DNA of 64,000 nt from Taishania sp965247975 (GCA_965247975.1 OZ252050.1:1798001-1862000); one strand, 5' to 3'; shown: positions 9,486 through 18,433, numbered from the stretch's first letter. Program-made: numbers and translations. The notes: generated by a model from the sequence alone, not told the origin.

Positions 9486-9977
9486 TTAGTTAAAATTATC
9501 TTTCAGCCTACTTATTTTTAATGTTTTAAAAGATAAAGTGTCGGAAGAAATCAATTGCGTTGTGCTTCTAAAGCCTGCAGGTACGATATCATACTGAATA
9601 CAATTTAATTCAGAATTCAATAAATGAATAAATTTCTTTTTCGAATAAATTCTGTTTGACTTTCTCCAACGATTCTTTGATAGTTGACCATCGAACCCTT
9701 CAATTTGAACAAAGTCTGTGGAATTTGAAAAAATGAATTTTTCCACAGATTCTTCACCAAAACAACCCTGGGAACTAATTTTTAACTCAAATTTACCTGG
9801 GTTTTCATTTATCTTTTTAAGTATTGCTGATATTAGTTCAGAAGTCTGTTCATCATATTCTATTTTTATTTTTTCCACTTTTTTAGACTTGGTTTTTCCG
9901 TAGTTTTCCTTGCAACCAAGAAGTAGTAAAATTATCATCGAGTTTAAAAATAATTGGATTTGTTTCTCACTGTTCAT
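9486..9977 (-). CDS. Lipoprotein of unknown function
   Basis: I start it at the ATG at 9977 (163 residues), because this gives a normal signal and lipobox LLLGC; a longer frame up to 10028 runs inside the neighbour's gene. It then overlaps the upstream membrane-protein gene by 11 nt, suggesting coupling. The mature part has a KIEYDEQTSELISAILKKI helix, an ISSQGCFGEESVEKF segment that resembles the SxGCFG-type lipoproteins, and a QYDIVPAGFRSTTQ C-terminal strand. Function unknown. Confidence 0.6.
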   Translation of the reverse strand: MNSEKQIQLFLNSMIILLLLGCKENYGKTKSKKVEKIKIEYDEQTSELISAILKKINENPGKFELKISSQGCFGEESVEKFIFSNSTDFVQIEGFDGQLSKNRWRKSNRIYSKKKFIHLLNSELNCIQYDIVPAGFRSTTQLISSDTLSFKTLKISRLKDNFN

Positions 9978-10386
9978 TTTCCAAATTATTTGGTCTTGTT
10001 TTTTTGCTGAACCAGAGCGCTGTTGCAAGTATAACTAATTTAACAAATAAACCCCAAGTTTTGATAAGCACACCGTATTCTTTATGCATTACAACGTCAA
10101 ATTTGTCAAAAAATGCGTAAACATAAGCGTACAAAACATATCCTATCAAAATTGCATACATAGCAATAAGCACAGAATTCATCCATTTTTTATTCACGAA
10201 AGTCTGAAACAAATATATCCAAGTCAAAATTAGCACTGAGTTAAACATATAATGATCACGAATAAGGCTTGAGTAATACGTGAATTCATGTATGTACAAT
10301 ATCCAAACGAAAAGAATAACACTAATAATACCGTTGACGATTATTTGATTTCTGCGAGAGCCCAGGAATTTTGCGATTGCTTTCAT
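9967..10386 (-). CDS. Four-TM membrane protein
   Basis: 139 residues with four hydrophobic helices (IIVNGIISVILFVWILYI, MFNSVLILTWIYLFQTF, WMNSVLIAMYAILIGYVLY, TWGLFVKLVILATALWF) and a basic N-terminus. No functional motif. It is followed with an 11-nt overlap by the lipoprotein gene at 9486, so the two may act together in the inner membrane and periplasm. Confidence 0.65.
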   Translation of the reverse strand: MKAIAKFLGSRRNQIIVNGIISVILFVWILYIHEFTYYSSLIRDHYMFNSVLILTWIYLFQTFVNKKWMNSVLIAMYAILIGYVLYAYVYAFFDKFDVVMHKEYGVLIKTWGLFVKLVILATALWFSKKTRPNNLENEQ

Positions 10387-10426
10387 ATTCGCTTTTAAAT
10401 CAAATCTTTAACTTGTTTCAGTAACC

Positions 10427-10798
10427 TTAAATGTAATTCTTAATTTCCTTATAATCTGGATTGGTCTTTAAGTCTGGGGAAACCTGTTTTAATAATTGAA
10501 TCAATTCTTTTTTGGAAAATTTGTCTTTCAAAAAATTCAGTCTTTTCAAACCACTTTTTGAGTTCACATATTTTGCTGCTAATTTTTTATTTCGATGGAT
10601 TAAATGTTCTTCAGCAATTCTATTTAACCCTTTGTTCAATTGTTCTTCTGTTAGCTTAGATGCATTTTCTTTTACGAATTTAGTGGTTTGGCTTTGGAAT
10701 TCAGCTTTAATTTGTTCATTTTCTTCTTCAAATTTAGCATCTGCTGACCATTTACACGCGGAAAAAAAGATGAGAATGAGGAAGATCAATTTTTTCAT
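10427..10798 (-). CDS. Helical lipoprotein
   Basis: 123 residues with a lipoprotein signal ending FFSAC (Cys 15). The mature region is almost entirely charged helix (EEENEQIKAEFQ, LTEEQLNKGLNRIAEEHL, FSKKELIQLLKQVSPDLK) and ends KEIKNYI. It could form a short coiled coil. No family recognised. It sits 40 nt upstream of the membrane-protein gene at 9967-10386. Confidence 0.6.
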   Translation of the reverse strand: MKKLIFLILIFFSACKWSADAKFEEENEQIKAEFQSQTTKFVKENASKLTEEQLNKGLNRIAEEHLIHRNKKLAAKYVNSKSGLKRLNFLKDKFSKKELIQLLKQVSPDLKTNPDYKEIKNYI

Positions 10799-10888
10799 GG
10801 TATGAATTTAAGGGTTTCTTTTCTTATGTCCATAAATATTGTCTCAGTTTTATGAATTGAAGGAGATTTTGGTTGTTGAGAAATAGTA

Positions 10889-11025
10889 GATTAACGGTTA
10901 GCGGCTTCCCGAGGTTGCGAAGTTCGCAACACCTTATTTTCTAAATTAGTAGAAAATCAATTTGAAAAAGGTACGTCGAACGACTATATTTTTCTCAATC
11001 TCATTAAAACGTTGATGTGTTCCGT
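10889..11025 (-). repeat. Possible attC-like spacer (A-type, divergent)
   Basis: It lies directly after the stop at 11025 and ends near ttaacggttagcgg. It contains an inner hairpin, gttgcgaa/ttcgcaac (10914-10930). Its ends are of the AAC...GTT type on the minus strand, but there is no close copy elsewhere in the window, so the assignment is tentative. Confidence 0.4.
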
Positions 11026-11705
11026 TATTTTTTTTTTGGACGTTTTACTCTAAATTGTATATTATTCTTCCAGTCCGAAATGTAATCAATATAATGACAT
11101 TCTATTCCATTCTCACGAACTTCAATCTCATGATTTTTAATTGGATATGTAAGTTCTGTTACTTTTACACGACCTAATGAATCAGTTTTCCCCACATAAA
11201 TGTCATCATAATAAACATCCATATTTTTGAGAGGAATTTTTAAAGAGTCTAAAATAATTATTAATTTTTTTTCATAGATAGAGGGAATGGAATAATAATT
11301 TGTTGAATCACTTATTAGGTTATCGAGAATTTTATCATCAGTTTTAATTAAATTGAATTTTTTTAGAAATTTTAAATTCTCAATGCTTTTAATTTTATCA
11401 TCTGTTTCAATTGCTTTAATTAGTAATGAAGAATTTAGTTTTTGTTGTTCAATATCCTTTTCATTGTAATGTTGATATGAAGAATTTAATATAGCGCCTA
11501 AAATCCCAATGAACGCACCTATTATAGCAATTGATAATGAATTATTGAGTTTTGTTTTTATTAGATTTTCCTTTTCTTTATTAATTAGTTCTTGAGTCTT
11601 TATTTTTGCATCTAATTCCATTATTTGAATTTCAAGATTCATCTTTATGAGGTTAAAATCTTGACTTTCAATAGTTGGTTTTTCATAAGCTTTTAATTTC
11701 TCCAT
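11025..11705 (-). CDS. Membrane-anchored coiled-coil protein with beta C-terminus
   Basis: 226 residues from the ATG at 11705. An upstream ATG at 11735 exists but lies inside repeat B, so I prefer the internal start. Residues 20-55 form a coiled coil (IQIMELDAKIKTQELINKEK), followed by one TM helix (SLSIAIIGAFIGILGAIL, 68-85), a helical region, and a C-terminal beta domain with VYYDDIYVGKTDSLGRVKV, which looks like a small carboxypeptidase-regulatory-like fold. Function unknown. It is followed at once by a divergent spacer repeat. Confidence 0.65.
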   Translation of the reverse strand: MEKLKAYEKPTIESQDFNLIKMNLEIQIMELDAKIKTQELINKEKENLIKTKLNNSLSIAIIGAFIGILGAILNSSYQHYNEKDIEQQKLNSSLLIKAIETDDKIKSIENLKFLKKFNLIKTDDKILDNLISDSTNYYSIPSIYEKKLIIILDSLKIPLKNMDVYYDDIYVGKTDSLGRVKVTELTYPIKNHEIEVRENGIECHYIDYISDWKNNIQFRVKRPKKK

Positions 11706-11734
11706 AATACTAGGTTTTAATTGAGCACAACTCA

Positions 11735-11880
11735 TTTATATGCGTAACGCTCACTCATCTATTCATCTTAATTTCTTTTAATCCCAATCACATAATCCAA
11801 TCCCAATCAACAAAAAAATCTAACAATAGAGATAAGTAAATAAAAGCATAATTAGCGAGCATCGCATATCTAAATATAAC
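11735..11880 (-). repeat. Repeat B, copy 1 (divergent)
   Basis: Same length and layout as the other B copies: an outer arm near cgtaacgctc, a central taatcc...aatc block, and an inner arm gcgagcatcgcatatctaaatata. Its -10-like box is TATATTTA instead of TATATTTG. It abuts the gene starting at 11705. Confidence 0.6.
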
Positions 11881-11920
11881 AAATTACCGATTTTAATTCT
11901 CAGTTCGATAAGGCGGCATT

Positions 11921-13102
11921 TTACAAACCATTCATTTCCTTGCTTAATTGTTCCAAAATTTCTTGGTAGCCTTTCATTTCGGGATATTTTAATTTGGCAT
12001 TTTCAATGTCTTTTATAAGTTCTTCAAAGGTTCTTTTTGCGTTTAGTTGATCTTTTTTTACAAATTGAATGGCATCTAAATAGTAGTCAAGCGAGGTTAA
12101 TTCATCGCCTTGAATAATGTAAAACAGACCCAGATTTCCATGAACCCAACCCAATGAATTGTCATAGGTTAGTGCTTTTTTGCTTAAGGTAATTGCTTTT
12201 TCAATATCACCATTTTCGTAGGCAGACCAGCCCATGCTGCCGACTGTGGCACCTTTTTTTTGTTCGTCTGTTTTTGCTCCACCTTGAAAGGTCGTTAAAC
12301 AATCTTCGGCTAAAGCAACATAAATTTTCTTAATCTCTGTTTCAGATAGGTTCGAAAAATCATCGGGCGAATAACTGCCCACGAGTTGATTTAACATACA
12401 AGTGGCAATTTCATCAGCAGCGCTTTCTTTGATAGCTGAACTGATTAAAAGTTCTTTGTAATAATCGTAAATACTTTCTTTTCGTTCAACAGACCATTCT
12501 GATAAATCTGTGACTTCTTCTTCGACGATTGCAGCCACTTCAATGACAACATTTATGGTTGAATTAATGCTTGGGTTTTGAATGCCAATGTAGCATTTTT
12601 TTGTTGTCAAATCGGTAATCTTTTTTTTTCCGTCGGTGGCAGCTAAGATGGAATTTCCTCCATAATAATGCCAACTTTCATCGAAAATGGATTGATCCGT
12701 TTTAGTGTAAAATTTATGAGCATCCTCTCTAGAAGGCAATAAATAAATGTTACATTGTTCTGATCCTGAAGGAGCAAGGAGCGAAGCGACACCGATAGAA
12801 GAAAATCCAGTTGGGTCTATGAAATGAGTCAGTTGTGCAACCAAATTAATATTATTTCTCGCGTAAGCGGTTCTCTCAGCATCACTCTGTGAAGAGAAGA
12901 CATAATACCATTCTATGGTGTTTTCGGGCAATTCAAATTCTAAATAAACCCTGGAGGTACCGTTGATAAAAGTTGCTGCTCCACCATCAAGCTGAAAGAC
13001 TAATTTTTCTTGAATCGGCACAACTTTCCTGATAATTTTAGTTGTTTGACCAAAAGTAGCACATGAAATATTCAGCAATATGAATAGAAAAATATGTTTC
13101 AT
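11921..13102 (-). CDS. Secreted protein with C-terminal TPR repeats
   Basis: 393 residues with a signal peptide ending near TFGQ. Residues 25-195 form a beta-rich domain with a DGGAATFINGTSRVYLEF segment. A helical middle (210-275) contains DEIATCMLNQL and a conserved-looking FSNLSETEIKKIYVALAEDC. The C-terminal 90 residues carry about two TPR units (YENGDIEKAITLSKKAL, WVHGNLGLFYIIQGD). It probably acts in the periplasm through protein contacts. No enzyme signature seen. Confidence 0.75.
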   Translation of the reverse strand: MKHIFLFILLNISCATFGQTTKIIRKVVPIQEKLVFQLDGGAATFINGTSRVYLEFELPENTIEWYYVFSSQSDAERTAYARNNINLVAQLTHFIDPTGFSSIGVASLLAPSGSEQCNIYLLPSREDAHKFYTKTDQSIFDESWHYYGGNSILAATDGKKKITDLTTKKCYIGIQNPSINSTINVVIEVAAIVEEEVTDLSEWSVERKESIYDYYKELLISSAIKESAADEIATCMLNQLVGSYSPDDFSNLSETEIKKIYVALAEDCLTTFQGGAKTDEQKKGATVGSMGWSAYENGDIEKAITLSKKALTYDNSLGWVHGNLGLFYIIQGDELTSLDYYLDAIQFVKKDQLNAKRTFEELIKDIENAKLKYPEMKGYQEILEQLSKEMNGL

Positions 13103-13422
13103 AAATATTAGTTAGTTCATTTCTAAGTCTATTTTGCATCTGAATTTAATCAATTTTTAATCCACGACAAATTATGCGCTACGCCAAATCGTTTAAATTA
13201 AACCTAATTGCTGCGGATTATCATTTTTGTAAAAGAAAAAACTCAGTTGCGAAAATCAAATATACTTAATTATTTTGCATTAAACCTAACTCCATATTAC
13301 TTTTATTTTCAATCAATTAAAGCCAAGATTTATCCGAAATTCCGACTGATTTTTTATAAAAGCTCGTTTTTTCACCGCAAGACTAAACGATAGGAGCCAA
13401 GGGGTTTAAATTTCGTTGTTTT
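13103..13422. other. Gene-free 320 nt
   Basis: AT-rich gap between the TPR protein and the thioesterase. A short plus-strand frame (13208-13393) has no support. A faint resemblance to repeat B (ttaatcc...gcgctacgcc) is too weak to call. Confidence 0.4.
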
Positions 13423-13902
13423 TTATTCAGTGCCTAAAAATGGTTGCATTTCTTTTTCAATCATTGCCCGAAGTTCTTTTAATTTGATCGCATATTGTTC
13501 TAATTTTTTTTCTCCGTCGTTGGTTGGGATCCATTTTTTTACTTCCGTAGGTTTACCAGCATCATCCAATGCCACAAAGACAATGATGCAATGTGTTTTC
13601 TTTTCAAATTTTTCATCTGAAATATTTTTGGCATATACATCAATTCCTATGTGAATGCTTGTGTTGCCTGTGTGAATAACGTAAGCATCCACCTTTACGA
13701 TGTCTCCGATGTTAATTGGACTATAAAATCGAATTCCACCCACGTAAACAGTTACACAATACCTTTCAGCCCAAGTTCTTGCACACGTATAGGCTGTTTG
13801 GTCGATCCATTTCATCACCACACCTCCGTGCACTTTCCCACCGTAATTAATGTCGGAAGGTTCGCTTAAAAACTGAAATGTTATTTTTCCTTTTTTATCC
13901 AT
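13423..13902 (-). CDS. Acyl-CoA thioesterase, hotdog fold
   Basis: 159 residues from the ATG at 13902; a longer frame (to 14073) would overlap the next gene by 100 nt and adds no homologous sequence. It has the classic hotdog motif INYGGKVHGGVVMKWID with the candidate catalytic Asp at its end, followed by YSPINIGDIVKVDAYV and HCIIVFVALDDAGKP, as in YciA-type acyl-CoA hydrolases. It hydrolyses acyl-CoA thioesters in the cytoplasm; chain preference cannot be read from sequence. About 70 nt separate it from the upstream gene. Confidence 0.9.
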   Translation of the reverse strand: MDKKGKITFQFLSEPSDINYGGKVHGGVVMKWIDQTAYTCARTWAERYCVTVYVGGIRFYSPINIGDIVKVDAYVIHTGNTSIHIGIDVYAKNISDEKFEKKTHCIIVFVALDDAGKPTEVKKWIPTNDGEKKLEQYAIKLKELRAMIEKEMQPFLGTE

Positions 13903-13972
13903 TGTTTTGTTTTTTTTTTGTGAAAAACTTTTGGGTGCTTTACATAGGAGGAGGTGCTGTAAGGACTGTTTA

Positions 13973-15031
13973 TTACTCGTCAATTGGTATAGGAACATGA
14001 ATTTTTGGTAATTCATATCCTTTTTCTTTTGAAATGATATAATGGCTCCAGTGTTCAATTTCTTGCTCTCCATAAATTATCATTCTTACTTGAATGTCTT
14101 TTGTATCCATGTCTCCTACAAACATTTTTTGATGATCTGGAACTGCTTCGTAAGTTGTTTTCAGTTCCTCGCGAAGCTTTTTGGTAGGATTTCGTAAGTA
14201 CTCATCGAATATTCTACGACACTTGTCCAAGCGCTTTTCTTCGCCTTGAAGAGAATTATAAAAGTCTAACAATTCGTCATACTTATTTTTAATGTCAATG
14301 CCTTTTCCCGCAATGATGTTAAAAGATCCGAGTCCATGAATAGTTACTCTTTCGCCAACAGTAACATTCGAAATCAGCCTTGAGTTATCGATTAACTTTT
14401 TCAAATCGGAAAATTGAAATTCCCTCTTAGTCGGTAATTGAGCAATTTCAACGTGTCCGTTTTTAAATATTGAAATGTCGGTCAAATACAATTTTTCGTC
14501 CTCGTCTCTGAAAAATATAGTAAACCGTTTCCCATTAGTCCTTTCTGGAAAGACTAAATGTTGTTTAGATATATAGAAAGACGATGGATTCGGAGCGGAA
14601 AATCTAGACACTTGAACTGTCCCAATTAAATCTGTCGTTCGCCCTTTGCAATCAAATAGGTTCTCTCTGTTGGGATTTAATTTGGTAACCAATGAGTCGA
14701 TATAATTGTAAAACTTTTCTTTATTATAAATCCATTCTCCTTTGTCGATTTGCCAATTCCCAAGACTATAAATTGAAATATGTTCTTTGTCAGGAATAGA
14801 TGTCACAACCCAGTTAAGAGTGAGTTTCTCTTTGAATAGCTTAAGATCAACCATACTCCAGCAATATACAAGACCGTCACTATATACTTGGAGGTCTGTA
14901 AAATGATATTGTAGATTAAAAATTATTCCAGGAATAGAGAAACCGTCAATGACTTCTGTCCTCGAAATAGAAGTCAAATCGGAATATTTAGCGTTGTTCA
15001 TTTTATTAAATTGCTTGTCAAATATTTTCAT
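13973..15031 (-). CDS. Unknown 352-aa cytoplasmic protein
   Basis: I place the start at the ATG at 15031. A longer frame begins with TTG at 15088, but its first codons are encoded by the arm of repeat B, whose end lies at about 15057. The protein has no signal or TM segment. It has an N-terminal beta-rich part, a central helical part (DELLDFYNSLQGEEKRLDK) and a C-terminal domain with FVGDMDTKDIQVRMIIYGEQ and IEHWSHYIISKEKGYELP. That last domain is familiar from uncharacterised bacterial proteins, but I cannot name it with certainty. Confidence 0.65.
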   Translation of the reverse strand: MKIFDKQFNKMNNAKYSDLTSISRTEVIDGFSIPGIIFNLQYHFTDLQVYSDGLVYCWSMVDLKLFKEKLTLNWVVTSIPDKEHISIYSLGNWQIDKGEWIYNKEKFYNYIDSLVTKLNPNRENLFDCKGRTTDLIGTVQVSRFSAPNPSSFYISKQHLVFPERTNGKRFTIFFRDEDEKLYLTDISIFKNGHVEIAQLPTKREFQFSDLKKLIDNSRLISNVTVGERVTIHGLGSFNIIAGKGIDIKNKYDELLDFYNSLQGEEKRLDKCRRIFDEYLRNPTKKLREELKTTYEAVPDHQKMFVGDMDTKDIQVRMIIYGEQEIEHWSHYIISKEKGYELPKIHVPIPIDE

Positions 15032-15056
15032 CAAAGTCTTATTTGTCTTATAAATT

Positions 15057-15185
15057 GCCAATAACTCATTTAAATCCGTAACTCCCAATCATATAATCCA
15101 TTGAAAATCAATTTAAACTTTGATAACAAACAGTTTTAAGTACTTGAAATCAAATGTAGGGAGCAGTGCATAACCAAATATAGCA
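15057..15185 (-). repeat. Repeat B, copy 2
   Basis: Outer arm ataactcatttaaatccg then taactccc, then the central taatccattgaaaatc and acagttttaagtacttgaaatc blocks, and the inner arm gggagcagtgcataaccaaatatag. The minus strand reads TATATTTG at the distal end. It is slightly shorter than the other copies. Confidence 0.75.
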
Positions 15186-15253
15186 AATTAAATCTCAATG
15201 AACTTGACTTCAAATACATCGAAGAAAGTGAAACTCGTGTTGTTTATTGCCAT

Positions 15254-15667
15254 TCATTTCAAAATGACTTGAATAGACGGATTTAAATGGAGCAATTCTT
15301 CGATAAAGGTTTTCTTATGTTTTGGTGAAATTAAAATTGAGTCGAACTTGCCATAGCAAATTTCAAGTCTGTCGAGCGAAGTGGCTGGTGCACTCAGCGG
15401 GTTATTGGTTTCGGTAATTTTTGTAATGGATTTTATTTCAATTGTTTTATTGATAAAGAAACTGCATTTTACCCGTAATTTATCTTGCGCAATTACGTAG
15501 TAAGTCGTCATAAATAGGTGAGCGACGAAAATGATAACAAGCAGGAGTGGAGTAGCATCGATCCAACTTGTTTTTCCGGATAACATGACGATTAAAAGAG
15601 TACCAAATACTAATCCAAGCGGAATTACTAATTCAAGACCAATTTTTGATTTATACACTTTTTCCAT
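15254..15667 (-). CDS. Membrane protein with bacterial PH domain
   Basis: 137 residues: two TM helices (ELVIPLGLVFGTLLIVML, ATPLLLVIIFVAHLFMTTYY) followed by a bacterial PH-like domain with KLRVKCSFFINKTIEIKSI, then ITETNNPLSAPATSLDRLEI and a FIEELLHLNP helix. The TNNPLSAPA-SLDRLEI motif is characteristic of the Pfam bPH_4 family. Function unknown in the family; it is likely membrane signalling or scaffolding. Confidence 0.85.
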   Translation of the reverse strand: MEKVYKSKIGLELVIPLGLVFGTLLIVMLSGKTSWIDATPLLLVIIFVAHLFMTTYYVIAQDKLRVKCSFFINKTIEIKSITKITETNNPLSAPATSLDRLEICYGKFDSILISPKHKKTFIEELLHLNPSIQVILK

Positions 15668-15738
15668 TTTTTGCTTAGTATTTCGAACAGGATCTTAACA
15701 GTTTTGGGTTTTTTGTGGCTTTTACGGCGAAAGCACTA

Positions 15739-16203
15739 TCATAGTTTGGATTCATTTTCCCAATTTTCAGGATCTTCAAAATGCCAAAACTCTTTTGAGA
15801 TTGGAGTAATTACTTTATCATCAATAGACCACTTTTTCAAATCAACGCTCCAATTGAACGAAATCACATCGGAATATTCTGTTTTAAAATGGACATGGGC
15901 TTGAGTCCAATACAAACTCTGGAGTAGATTTTCAAATTTTGTTTTCCATTCTTCCCATTCGTTCTCCACGGATTTTAGGCAAGCAGCGAAATGAATCATC
16001 CGTCCCCAATACTCCAAATTTGGACCCTCAATGAATTTGTCATTTTTTGTAATTGCGAACATCTCTTTTGACAAAGGTGGCCAAGCGTCGGACGTAGGAA
16101 GATTTTTAATTACAGTTTCATTATGAGTATAAATTTCTTCTCTTCTCGTATGATTCAATCCGTATTCTTCAATTACGCCGTAAATAAAAGTGGTCATTCC
16201 CAT
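15739..16203 (-). CDS. Uncharacterised Bacteroidetes protein, MTTFIYG family
   Basis: 154 residues, soluble. It starts GMTTFIYGVIEEYG and contains WPPLSKEMFAI, YWGRMIHFAACLKSV and EEWKTKFENLLQSLYW, a pattern I have seen in uncharacterised Bacteroidetes proteins of similar length. A C-terminal IS-FNWSVDLKKW strand follows. No function known. The start may be the first or third codon (both Met). Such solitary small soluble proteins are common among immunity proteins, but there is no toxin nearby. Confidence 0.65.
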   Translation of the reverse strand: MGMTTFIYGVIEEYGLNHTRREEIYTHNETVIKNLPTSDAWPPLSKEMFAITKNDKFIEGPNLEYWGRMIHFAACLKSVENEWEEWKTKFENLLQSLYWTQAHVHFKTEYSDVISFNWSVDLKKWSIDDKVITPISKEFWHFEDPENWENESKL

Positions 16204-16346
16204 TTTTCAACTATTTGTTAATGTTTGGCATCTTTATGCTTTGCCCAACTACTAAAGTAAATTATTGATTCGAAATTACAGTTATTTGTTTCTAAATTAT
16301 CGATGTTTCGCAGAAAGATCTCGTGCTTTAGGGACTTTTATTAGCC

Positions 16347-16757
16347 TTATTTTCTTATTTCAAATGGTAGTTCAATATGTTGTTTATAGAATTGTGGAGG
16401 AGTATCTCCTGCGATTATTGCAGTAGGGTTCCATTTTGGACTATTTTCAAGAATTTTTATTATAATTTTTGAAACTTCTGGATCATTAATCTCAATAATC
16501 TTCACATCAATCACATTTCCATCATTATTCACTACAAACCGAGCAGTACCTTTAATTTTATCAAACTCAGATAGTGTGTTTAACTTTAAAACTTCTTCCG
16601 AAAACCAATGATGAAAAGCATTTATGCCACCAGGAAAGGATGATTGGGTCTCATTAATATCAATGCACTCGTCCATAACAACAATTTTGATCGACTCCTT
16701 TTGGGTAAAACCAAAAAAAGCATTTAGACAAATTGATATACTAATTAAACTTTTCAT
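16347..16757 (-). CDS. TonB C-terminal-domain protein
   Basis: 136 residues with a signal peptide (cleavage near GFTQ). Residues 60-125 match the C-terminal domain of TonB-like energy transducers as found in Bacteroidetes: GTARFVVNNDGNVIDVKII, then DPEVSKIIIKILENSPKW-P. It lacks a TM anchor and a proline-rich linker, so it is not a full TonB. It is more likely a periplasmic protein carrying the domain. It is preceded by a short FPGGINAFHHWF segment typical of that group. Confidence 0.82.
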   Translation of the reverse strand: MKSLISISICLNAFFGFTQKESIKIVVMDECIDINETQSSFPGGINAFHHWFSEEVLKLNTLSEFDKIKGTARFVVNNDGNVIDVKIIEINDPEVSKIIIKILENSPKWNPTAIIAGDTPPQFYKQHIELPFEIRK

Positions 16758-16850
16758 TTGCGCATAAAGTTGTTTGTGGTTAATGGATTCTGTGAGCGAG
16801 TAATCTACAATGATTATCAGGTTAAGTTTTTGTCACGTTTTTTAGTTCAA

Positions 16851-17000
16851 TTATTTTTTAGGAAGTCCAACTTTAGCCAGAATATCGTTTGCTTTTGCAA
16901 GTTTCTCCGGAAAAAGAATTTTATTTCTAAATTGTTCTAGTTTCTTATCGAAAACAATTACTGGAACTTTTGAATTATTAAGTTGTTCTATCTTTTTCAT
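16851..17000 (-). CDS. Small 49-aa protein
   Basis: A 49-codon frame below the usual ORF cutoff: ATG at 17000, TAA at 16851-16853. The product has a PVIVFDKKLEQFRNKI segment and an ILFPEKLAKANDILAKVG segment, with regular codon use and no stops. It begins 4 nt after the stop of the 42-aa gene, so they form a pair. I recognise the LFPEKLAKAN theme from small Bacteroidetes proteins but not a function. Confidence 0.65.
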   Translation of the reverse strand: MKKIEQLNNSKVPVIVFDKKLEQFRNKILFPEKLAKANDILAKVGLPKK

Positions 17001-17004
17001 AACT

Positions 17005-17133
17005 TTAAATATTTTCTGAACCAGTTTCGAAATACTCTACCAACCTCTGAATAATTCCCTTTGGCCCTTCGCTTTTAAACTCATAAATTTTTAATGAATC
17101 TTCAGATTTATACAAATACTTTGGGTTATTCAT
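17005..17133 (-). CDS. Small 42-aa protein, perhaps a truncated DUF6934 protein
   Basis: A 42-codon frame, ATG at 17133, TAA at 17005-17007. The segment IYEFKSEGPKGIIQRLVEYF matches the start of a group of Bacteroidetes proteins (the DUF6934 group, as I recall it) that are normally 130-150 residues long. This copy ends soon after, so it is either a natural short form or a truncated remnant paired with the 49-aa gene. Confidence 0.55.
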   Translation of the reverse strand: MNNPKYLYKSEDSLKIYEFKSEGPKGIIQRLVEYFETGSENI

Positions 17134-17295
17134 TTTCAGATTTTTACTTCTTTAATTGAATTCAAATTTACGTTTTTTTGCTTGAATTTCAAAAATGTAG
17201 TTCAATGTTCTGCTCGGGTAAGATGGGCTTACTGGAGTGATTGTGCAGTTTTAGGTGAACAGTTTGCAAAATCTCAAGACACAATTCAATTATTA

Positions 17296-17856
17296 TCATT
17301 TTGGTGATTTTGCTGATTTTTTGTTTGTGGTATTTTCTAACTCTTCGATTAATTCAAGACCTAGAGGCCAATCACCAAAACCGCTTTTTGGTTCTTTATG
17401 ACCAGCATTTTCTAATAAAACCAATTTACTTCCCCAGTTTTTAGCAAATTCTTTTGATCTTTCAATTTCAGTCACATGGTCGTTTTTACTCGCAACAACG
17501 ATTGTTTGAAAAGGTAAAGTCTTGGTTGGAATGGGAACAAATCCGCGAATATACGATGGATAGCAATCTTTTTCAGAATCACTCGGGGCTACCAAAAGGG
17601 CTCCTTTAATTTTGTGTCCGAATTTTTCATGCCATTTTACAATGGCCATGCATCCAATCGAGTGTCCTATTAGAATTAATTCGGAGTGATTTAAATTTTT
17701 TAATTCGTTTTCAATTTGGTCAATCCATGAGTCACAATCGGGTTCATCCCAATTTTCTTGGTGAATTCGCTTGAAATTGGCAGCATCTAATTTTTCAAAT
17801 CGTGTTTGCCAATGATCGTCGTTTGAATTGTGTAAGCCTGGGATGTTTATTTTCAT
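17296..17856 (-). CDS. RBBP9/YdeN-type alpha/beta hydrolase
   Basis: 186 residues from the ATG at 17856 (an upstream ATG at 17898 adds only a basic tail). Catalytic elements are visible: IPGLHNSNDDHWQ (oxyanion region), GHSIGC nucleophile elbow (Ser about 82), ASKNDHVT (Asp) and ENAGHKEPKSGFGDWP (His). This is the RBBP9 serine hydrolase family (Pfam PF06821). The substrate is unknown. It lies 48 nt after the GNAT gene and may be coexpressed with it. Confidence 0.92.
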   Translation of the reverse strand: MKINIPGLHNSNDDHWQTRFEKLDAANFKRIHQENWDEPDCDSWIDQIENELKNLNHSELILIGHSIGCMAIVKWHEKFGHKIKGALLVAPSDSEKDCYPSYIRGFVPIPTKTLPFQTIVVASKNDHVTEIERSKEFAKNWGSKLVLLENAGHKEPKSGFGDWPLGLELIEELENTTNKKSAKSPK

Positions 17857-17904
17857 TGGTTTTTTAAATTGATTGTAGGGTTTTTGGGGTGTTTTCAATG
17901 TTCG

Positions 17905-18375
17905 TTACAAGTGTTTCTCCATTTTGATATTTGCTCTTTCGTAAAGTCCAGTTTCCAACTCAACTTCTTCAAATCCGTATTTTCTGTATAAGTGAATCGC
18001 CGATTGCAACGTGGTGTTTGAGTATAAAATAAGTGTCGAAATTTGTTTTTGGTTGGCAACTTCTAAGCAATGCTCAATTAAAATTGTCCCAATTCCGTGT
18101 CCCTGTGCTTTGTCGTTGACCGCCATTTTACCTAATTCGTAAACGGTTTCACTTTTCTTTAAAAGCGAAGCTGTACCAACGATTTCGCCATCAAGTTTGG
18201 CATAATAAATATGTCCGCCCTTGTCTATGATATACTTTTGGGGATTTGAAAGTGATTCAACATCACCTGCTTCTACTCGAAAATATTTTTCAAGCCACTC
18301 ATAATTCAATGTCTTAATTGGTTCAGATAGCTCTTCTGAAAATTGGATGATTTCAATCGTGTGTTTGTTGCTCAT
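17905..18375 (-). CDS. GNAT-family N-acetyltransferase
   Basis: 156 residues. Core GNAT features: HIYYAKLDGEIVGTASLL (beta 2-3), YELGKMAVNDKAQGHGIG (motif A, the QGHGIG acetyl-CoA pyrophosphate loop), ILIEHCLEVANQ helix, and LYRKYGFEEVE (motif B). Uses acetyl-CoA to acylate an amine; the substrate is unknown. Immediately upstream of an alpha/beta hydrolase. Confidence 0.93.
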   Translation of the reverse strand: MSNKHTIEIIQFSEELSEPIKTLNYEWLEKYFRVEAGDVESLSNPQKYIIDKGGHIYYAKLDGEIVGTASLLKKSETVYELGKMAVNDKAQGHGIGTILIEHCLEVANQKQISTLILYSNTTLQSAIHLYRKYGFEEVELETGLYERANIKMEKHL

Positions 18376-18433
18376 TTGCTGTATCTGTATTTTTTCTATC
18401 CAGGATGAATGACATCTCCTGGCTTGCTCTCTT

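Noticed and set aside
13103..13422. Decayed B repeat
   Set aside because: Only two short matches in the wrong spacing; no inverted arms could be found.
17134..17295. Spacer repeat with ggtaagatgggcttact arms
   Set aside because: The 17216-17240 stretch has a short hairpin but no AAC/GTT ends and no copy elsewhere.
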